This document shows, one piece after another, positions 12,313-16,508 of a stretch of DNA of 16,508 bases (position 1 is its first letter; every line of letters begins with the position of its first letter). The position numbers were made by a program, and so were the translations under genes. The stretch comes from Candidatus Saccharibacteria bacterium UBA6664 (GTDB taxonomy: Bacteria; Patescibacteriota; Saccharimonadia; Saccharimonadales; Saccharimonadaceae). Below the pieces are notes generated by a model that searched no databases, had not been told where the DNA came from, and saw nothing but the letters and a program-made list of their open reading frames with translations. The DNA lies in assembly GCA_002455275.1 (NCBI GenBank), contig DKKO01000003.1, positions 138,478 through 154,985 of the forward strand, in the 5' to 3' direction.

Positions 12313-12363
12313 CTCTGGTTAATTCTCCTTAATTATTATAATTTTCTGCGCAGTCTCTAAGTG

Positions 12364-12410
12364 ACCTCGCAGCGTATGACGTTCATTATACAGTGTTTTG
12401 AGCGCGAGGT
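12364..12410. repeat. 7-bp inverted repeat bracketing the tuf -10 box
   Basis: ACCTCGC at 12364-12370 and its complement GCGAGGT at 12404-12410 flank the tuf -10 element. The upstream arm touches the -35 box, and the downstream arm would be in the leader at about +9 to +15. Could be a two-site operator or chance. Confidence 0.3.
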
Positions 12411-12413
12411 AAA
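12385..12413 (-). promoter_or_regulatory. Promoter of tuf
   Basis: Minus strand: -35 TTTACC (12408-12413), 17-nt spacer, consensus -10 TATAAT (12385-12390), preceded by ACTG as in the rpsJ promoter. The predicted start is near 12378. It lies just after the NADH dehydrogenase stop, with no clear terminator between them. Confidence 0.8.
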
Positions 12414-12426
12414 GTGCAAGAATTGA

Positions 12427-13599
12427 TTAGTCTGACTGGGAAAACGAATCAGGAATACGCAGCTCTGCTACCGAGCGAGCCCGCCAGGCGCCAATAGCTC
12501 GACCGAAGGGTAAAACATCATTATAGCCGATAATATCGGCCGCGTGGCGCAGTACATTGGCAGACCACCCAGAAAAATGTAACCACTTCCACTCAAATAA
12601 TGACCAATTCTTGCCAATCGGCACTATACACGGCGGGTCGATGGCTCTGTAGGACATAGTTCCACCTTTTATGTGCTTTGCGACAAATATGGCATCGTGC
12701 AACGCTGTTTGGGCCAACCCCGCGTATGGTGTGGCAGCATTATCACCTATCACATACACGTGCGGTAGTGCCAGCATGTATTCGTCTACAATCACCTTAC
12801 CCCTCTTATCGAGCTCGAAGTGTTCTTTGTTCGCCTCGTAAAACGGCGGGTTCGCCACACCCGAAGTCCAAATAACAGTTTGGCTCTTGATTGGCTTGCC
12901 ATTCACCACAATGGCATGTGCTGTTTGCTTTTCGACTCTTCGATTCGTTTCAACATGCACACCGAGCTGTCTTAGACGTCGTGCCGCGCTCTTACTCGTC
13001 GCCTTTGACATACGCGGCAACAACCGTGGCGCCGCTTCTACAAGGTTAATTCGCACGCTTTTTTTACGAATGCCGAAATGTTTTCTTAGTGTTCGAACAT
13101 ACGTACCTAGCGCCCCCGCTAGCTCAACACCAGTTGCACCTCCGCCAATAATCACATAGTGACTCTCGTCGTCTTTTCCGTCTTCCATTTCCTTAAACAA
13201 ATGCTTTTGCAGTGCACGTATTTCGCTTTCAGACTTTATACCATACGAATAGGTATTGAGGCCTGGTATTCCAAAGTAAGTGGTAACGCTCCCGAGCGCC
13301 AGAATAAGATTGTGGTAGCGATATATCTCGCCAGATTCACCTTTTACATATTTTTCTTCCGGCTCCACCTTCGTAATAGTGTCATACACCACCTCAATAT
13401 TGCGCTTGTTTCGAAATATGTGCTCAAGCGGTACCCAAGATTCACGGTGACTATGACCGGTAGCGGTGCTAAACAAGGTCGGATAGTACTGAAAGCTCTT
13501 ATCTTTTGATACAACGGTAATTTGATAGTGAGCATTCTCAGACAGCTCTAAAGCAGCTTTAACGCCGCCAAATCCGCCACCCACTATTACGATTTTCAT
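12427..13599 (-). CDS. ndh: Type II NADH:quinone oxidoreductase (NDH-2 family)
   Basis: Single-subunit, non-proton-pumping FAD enzyme that oxidises NADH and reduces quinone at the inner face of the membrane. The protein has 390 aa. The N-terminal FAD-binding Rossmann fold is MKIVIVGGGFGG (GxGxxG at residues 7-12). The second, NADH-binding fold is YVIIGGGATGVELAG (148-162). The C-terminal FAD motif is VYVIGDNAA (281-289), followed by YAGLAQTALHDA, the region that contacts quinone in NDH-2. The C-terminal part (FEWKWLHFSGWSANVLRHAADIIGY) is probably the membrane-anchoring helix region. It follows cyoE by 23 bases and so supplies quinol for the oxidase encoded upstream. The start was chosen because MKIVIVGGG begins the fold; the upstream open frame only reads cyoE out of frame. 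No Shine-Dalgarno is visible. A sulfide:quinone reductase-like role is less likely but related in fold. Confidence 0.9.
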   Translation of the reverse strand: MKIVIVGGGFGGVKAALELSENAHYQITVVSKDKSFQYYPTLFSTATGHSHRESWVPLEHIFRNKRNIEVVYDTITKVEPEEKYVKGESGEIYRYHNLILALGSVTTYFGIPGLNTYSYGIKSESEIRALQKHLFKEMEDGKDDESHYVIIGGGATGVELAGALGTYVRTLRKHFGIRKKSVRINLVEAAPRLLPRMSKATSKSAARRLRQLGVHVETNRRVEKQTAHAIVVNGKPIKSQTVIWTSGVANPPFYEANKEHFELDKRGKVIVDEYMLALPHVYVIGDNAATPYAGLAQTALHDAIFVAKHIKGGTMSYRAIDPPCIVPIGKNWSLFEWKWLHFSGWSANVLRHAADIIGYNDVLPFGRAIGAWRARSVAELRIPDSFSQSD

Positions 13600-13600
13600 T

Positions 13601-13626
13601 AGGCTTATTGTACCGTACAGGCTTAT
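13601..13626. repeat. 8-bp direct repeats flanking an 11-bp palindrome in the cyoE-ndh gap
   Basis: AGGCTTAT occurs at 13601-13608 and 13619-13626. Between them, and overlapping the second copy by one base, is the palindrome TGTACCGTACA (13609-13619, one central base). The element covers the end of cyoE, a possible -10 box and the bases before the ndh ATG. Confidence 0.45.
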
Positions 13627-13636
13627 GCTAATACAA
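13607..13636 (-). promoter_or_regulatory. Possible internal promoter for ndh
   Basis: Minus strand: -35 TTGTAT (13631-13636), 18-nt spacer, -10 TACAAT (13607-13612). The -10 ends seven bases before the ndh ATG, predicting a leader of zero to two bases. The absence of a Shine-Dalgarno sequence fits. It may add to, not replace, read-through from the cyo operon. Confidence 0.45.
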
Positions 13637-14486
13637 CGCCTAGCGCACTCATGCAAAGAAGCCAAAAGCTTAGCGCTAATGAAACGGCGAACACTTGCTT
13701 TGCCCACACACGTTTATTTTTATGTCGTAGCCCCTGCGACGCGACCACAGCCCACCAGCCCGCTGCCACTACCATACCGACCCCTGCGAACGACTGAAAT
13801 ACGCCTTCGCTTACTGCATAGCCGACCACAACGACATAGAGCACCACGTACATGCTTATTTGCAGAATGACCCGGTTGAGCGGTCGCACTACGGCGTATA
13901 CTGGCAACCCAGCGGCTTCATACTCCTCCTTTCTGTACAGCGAAATGGCAAAAAAGTGCGCCATCTGCCACGCGACTATCAGCGCAAACAGTACGATTGC
14001 CGTTTGATCAATCTCTCCAGTAACCGCCGTATATCCAGCAACGATCGGCAAAGCACCCGGAACGCTTCCGATGAGTGTACTATGTACTGTACGGCGCTTA
14101 GCAATGCCGTAAATCACAACGTACCATACGTACCCTACAAGCCCCAGCGCTAACGTAAGGATATTTGTATAGACATATAGCACTCCGACACCCGATACAA
14201 ACAGTAGCATCGCGTACACGGCGGCAATCGGCAAGGAAACATCGCCGGTAACAAACGCGCGTTTGCGAGTGCGCTCCATAGCAAGATCAATCCGCCTATC
14301 GGTGTAGTTATTGACCACACATGCAGATGCGATGATTAAAGCCGAGCCAACTGTCGCGGCGATGAGCGTATAGACGTCAACTCCCGCGCGCGACGCTAGC
14401 AGTGCCCCAGCGAGCACGTGCAACGAGTTGCCGTATACAATGCCGGGCTTTGCGAGCTGATAATACAGTTGAAACAGGTTGCGCAA
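13623..14486 (-). CDS. cyoE: Protoheme IX farnesyltransferase (heme O synthase), TTG start
   Basis: Integral membrane prenyltransferase of the UbiA family that converts heme b to heme o, the cofactor of the bo3 oxidase encoded just upstream. The protein has 287 aa with about seven to nine hydrophobic segments. Catalytic Asp-rich motif NNYTDRRID lies at residues 59-67, followed by MERTRKR. The second conserved region is WQMAHFFAISLYRKEEYEAAGLPV, and TLIGSVPGALPIVAGY is also typical. The N-terminus LAKPGIVYGN (11-20) is conserved, which forces use of TTG two bases after the cyoD stop; no in-frame ATG exists before residue 70. A weak AAGG about 10 nt upstream, within cyoD, is the only ribosome binding site, suggesting translational coupling and modest expression. 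Confidence 0.95.
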   Translation of the reverse strand: MRNLFQLYYQLAKPGIVYGNSLHVLAGALLASRAGVDVYTLIAATVGSALIIASACVVNNYTDRRIDLAMERTRKRAFVTGDVSLPIAAVYAMLLFVSGVGVLYVYTNILTLALGLVGYVWYVVIYGIAKRRTVHSTLIGSVPGALPIVAGYTAVTGEIDQTAIVLFALIVAWQMAHFFAISLYRKEEYEAAGLPVYAVVRPLNRVILQISMYVVLYVVVVGYAVSEGVFQSFAGVGMVVAAGWWAVVASQGLRHKNKRVWAKQVFAVSLALSFWLLCMSALGVVLA

Positions 14487-14488
14487 GT

Positions 14489-14854
14489 TTAGAAGCCTTT
14501 TTTATTCTGACGAAGCATGTATTCTTCCATAGCATGACCCGACATACCCATTCGGTAATCAAGGTTCGTCATGATCCAGAGTGAGCCAACCACGACAACG
14601 ATAATCATGAGAACTGTGAAGATAAATGCTTGTGATTTCCAATGTGGCTTTGTCTCGCTATCAAGGTGTAAGAAAAATAGCACTTGAGTAATAACCTGCA
14701 GCGTAGCAAGCCCGAGCAATACGGCCGCAATTAGTGTCAAAGGTGCATCAAGGTGAGCAACGGTTACACCGTATGCCAGCAACGTTAGTACCAACCCAGC
14801 GACCAAGCCCCATACATATGTTGCTACTTCTTTTTTAAAGTGGTTTTGTTTCAT
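14489..14854 (-). CDS. cyoD: Cytochrome bo3 quinol oxidase subunit IV
   Basis: Small membrane subunit that assists assembly or stability of the CuB site in subunit I in E. coli. The protein has 121 aa with three hydrophobic segments (about residues 13-33, 38-60 and 76-96). Family signatures are TLQVITQVLFFLHLD (about 51-65) and FIFTVLMIIVVVVGSLWIMTNLDYRM. A C-terminal tail of about 18 residues (SGHAMEEYMLRQNKKGF) extends beyond the E. coli protein. The ATG overlaps the cyoC TGA by four bases (ATGA), with AGGAG well placed upstream. Confidence 0.95.
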   Translation of the reverse strand: MKQNHFKKEVATYVWGLVAGLVLTLLAYGVTVAHLDAPLTLIAAVLLGLATLQVITQVLFFLHLDSETKPHWKSQAFIFTVLMIIVVVVGSLWIMTNLDYRMGMSGHAMEEYMLRQNKKGF

Positions 14855-15435
14855 GACAGTACTCCTAGCAGATACACAATGGTGAAAATGAAAACCCAGA
14901 TAATGTCAAGGAAGTGCCAAAATAGCGTGAAGAGACTCATTTTGCGATGCGCATCGTCATGGTGTGGCGAACGGATAAGGTAGCCTAGTAGCGTTGATGC
15001 CCATACTAATCCGATACTAATGTGCAGCCCGTGGGTGCCAACAAGTGTAAAGAAGCTTGATAAGAAAGCGTTTGCTTGCCACGTGTGACCTTCGCTATAA
15101 AATTCGGCGAATTCTTTCATCTCTAGAGCTAGGAACACCAATCCCAGTACTACCGTTAAGCCCAAGCCCCATAAGGCCAGCGACTGCTTCTTATAGCGTA
15201 GAGCCAGGGCGGCAATTCCACAGGTAAAGCTGCTTAGCAGCAATACGATAGTTTCAGTAAGTGCAAAAGTTGGGTCGAATAGTTCAGAGGCCGTAGGGCC
15301 ACCGGATGTGCCACCCCGAAGTACCATATAGGTTGCAAACAGGCCAGCGAACAACATCAAATCGGTCATTAGGTACAGCCAAAAGCCAAGCTGTGCTGTT
15401 TCGTGTTTGTCGTGGGCATGCGCTACGTGGTTCAT
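14851..15435 (-). CDS. cyoC: Cytochrome bo3 quinol oxidase subunit III
   Basis: Membrane subunit of the haem-copper oxidase, without redox centres. The protein has 194 aa with five transmembrane segments, as in E. coli CyoC. Signatures are LGFWLYLMTDLMLFAGLFATYMVL (about residues 16-39), HGLHISIGLVW (about 135-145) and the near-invariant FWHFLDIIWVFIFTIVYLLG at the C-terminus. The N-terminus is His-rich (MNHVAHAHDKHE). The start overlaps the cyoB stop by four bases (ATGA), with AAGGACG upstream. It ends in TGA, evidence that TGA is a stop codon here. Confidence 0.97.
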   Translation of the reverse strand: MNHVAHAHDKHETAQLGFWLYLMTDLMLFAGLFATYMVLRGGTSGGPTASELFDPTFALTETIVLLLSSFTCGIAALALRYKKQSLALWGLGLTVVLGLVFLALEMKEFAEFYSEGHTWQANAFLSSFFTLVGTHGLHISIGLVWASTLLGYLIRSPHHDDAHRKMSLFTLFWHFLDIIWVFIFTIVYLLGVLS

Positions 15436-16508
15436 TGCTTTCGTCCTTTGTCCAGATGATACAGATGTTCAGCCGATATTCGCTTTTCTGGTTCGTCGGC
15501 ATATGTTCGAAATACAATCAGCGCCACAACGGCTAAGAACGCCGCGAAGCCGAGCCACCAAATATGCCAGATCATGGCAAAGCCGAACAGGCCAGCACAT
15601 ACAGCAATACCGATACCTAGGCCGCTATTTTTTGGCAGCCATATGTCCTGGTAGCTGCTCTTTTTTGGTACGGCAAGCTTACTCTCTTTTCGATACCACC
15701 ATTCATCGCGGTGGGTCACCTCTGGCTCTATTGCAAAGTTATACTCTGGCGCCGGTGACGGAACACTCCACTCTAGCGTGCGCCCATTCCACGGGTCACC
15801 GGTAGTGTCACGGAGTTCCTTGCGCTTCCATATACTCACAGCTAGTTGGAGTATGAACAACCCCACGCCAAGCATAATTACAAGCACACCAACGGCCGAA
15901 ACAATAAAGAAGGGCTGCCAAGACGGGTCGTCGTAGTGGTCGATGCGTCGTACGGCACCCATCAAGCCAAGCGCATAGAGCGGCATAAATGCCAAGATAA
16001 AGCCAATTTGCCATGCGTAGGCAGAATATTTACCTAGTTTGTCGTGCAACCTAAAGCCGAAAATCTTAGGGAACCAGTAAGTGATTCCTGCTAAGAAGCC
16101 AAATACCACACCACCAATAATTGTATTGTGGAAGTGAGCAACTAAGAACATGCTGTTGTGTACCTGAAAATCGATTGCCGGCACAGCCATCATTACTCCG
16201 GTAACACCTCCGAGCGTAAATGTAACCACGAAACACAAAAACCAAACCATTGGCGCATCGAAACGTATCTTACCCTTGTACATAGTAAATAACCAGTTGA
16301 AGATTTTCACTCCAGTTGGTATGGCAATAACCATCGTCATAATTCCGAAGAATGCGTTAACATTCGCCCCCGCCCCCATCGTAAAGAAGTGGTGCTGCCA
16401 AACGATAAAGCTAAAGAACATTATGGCAATGAGTGCCGCCACCATCGTTCGATAGCCAAACAAAGCTTTACGAGCAAATGTAGCCACGACTTCACTGAAG
16501 ATACCGAT
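15432..16508 (-). CDS. cyoB: Cytochrome bo3 quinol oxidase subunit I, C-terminal 358 residues, 5' end outside window
   Basis: Catalytic haem-copper subunit that reduces O2 and pumps protons. The frame is open to the window edge (IGIFSEVVATFARK), so about the first 45% is missing. Visible active-site residues: the CuB ligand pair HH in WQHHFFTMGAG, the K-channel Lys in IPTGVKIFNW, and HFH in FLVAHFHNTIIGG, where the first His binds haem o3 and the second haem b. The quinol-oxidase type is supported by strong resemblance to E. coli CyoB through the end: TGDPWNGRTLEWSVPSPAPEYNFA and PKNSGLGIGIAV with FGFAMIWHIWWL. These last hydrophobic segments are the extra C-terminal helices typical of CyoB. 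It stops with TGA overlapping cyoC. Confidence 0.97.
   Translation of the reverse strand: MGIFSEVVATFARKALFGYRTMVAALIAIMFFSFIVWQHHFFTMGAGANVNAFFGIMTMVIAIPTGVKIFNWLFTMYKGKIRFDAPMVWFLCFVVTFTLGGVTGVMMAVPAIDFQVHNSMFLVAHFHNTIIGGVVFGFLAGITYWFPKIFGFRLHDKLGKYSAYAWQIGFILAFMPLYALGLMGAVRRIDHYDDPSWQPFFIVSAVGVLVIMLGVGLFILQLAVSIWKRKELRDTTGDPWNGRTLEWSVPSPAPEYNFAIEPEVTHRDEWWYRKESKLAVPKKSSYQDIWLPKNSGLGIGIAVCAGLFGFAMIWHIWWLGFAAFLAVVALIVFRTYADEPEKRISAEHLYHLDKGRKQ

Noticed and set aside
13600..13707. 36-codon N-terminal extension of the NADH dehydrogenase
   Set aside because: It reads the 3' end of cyoE in another frame, and the FAD-binding fold begins exactly at MKIVIVGGG.
14851..15435. TGA-as-glycine genetic code (Gracilibacteria/Absconditabacteria)
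   Set aside because: cyoB and cyoC both end at TGA exactly where the family ends and the next gene begins, so TGA is a stop here.
1..16508. CRISPR array, tRNA/rRNA genes, insertion sequences, prophage
   Set aside because: No regularly spaced repeats, no cloverleaf-like sequence, no transposase or terminal inverted repeats were seen.

Overview
The window is most likely a piece of chromosome from a Candidate Phyla Radiation bacterium, with Ca. Saccharibacteria (TM7) the best guess. The large ribosomal-protein operon has rplO directly after rpsE, with no rpmD (L30); loss of L30 is a general CPR trait. Genes are small and tightly packed. A cytochrome bo3-type quinol oxidase with a type II NADH dehydrogenase, as reported for some Saccharibacteria, is encoded nearby. 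TGA is used as a stop (cyoB, cyoC), which argues against the TGA=Gly code of Gracilibacteria/Absconditabacteria. The phylum assignment is an inference from gene content, not a phylogenetic result.

Layout, read in the direction of most genes (minus strand, right to left). (1) 16508-12427: the 3' part of cyoB, then cyoC, cyoD, cyoE (TTG start) and a type II NADH:quinone oxidoreductase. Together these would give a minimal NADH -> quinol -> O2 chain. (2) 12312-11128: tuf (EF-Tu) from its own promoter. (3) 11082-9003: an accessory stretch of unrecognised genes surrounding rpsJ (S10). Two plus-strand genes of 128 codons each, a 104-aa minus-strand gene and an 88-aa membrane protein have their own promoters, and each plus-strand gene ends at a bidirectional hairpin terminator. 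rpsJ is therefore cut off from the operon it normally heads. (4) 8985-1: a strong promoter and then a continuous run of 22 genes: rplC-D-W-B, rpsS, rplV, rpsC, rplP, rpmC, rpsQ, rplN-X-E, orf67, rpsN, rpsH, orf63, rplF, rplR, rpsE and rplO (partial). Every junction is 17 nt or less, and ten are 1-nt TAATG stop/start overlaps.

The most interesting items are two acidic, unrecognised small proteins inside the ribosomal operon (orf67 between L5 and S14, orf63 between S8 and L6). Both are translationally coupled to their neighbours. Further points are the Shine-Dalgarno sequences written into the charged C-terminal tails of many ribosomal proteins, three genes whose promoters predict leaderless or near-leaderless mRNAs, and a long-range hairpin in the rpsJ leader. 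No rRNA, tRNA, CRISPR array or insertion sequence was seen. No gap between genes exceeds 170 bp.
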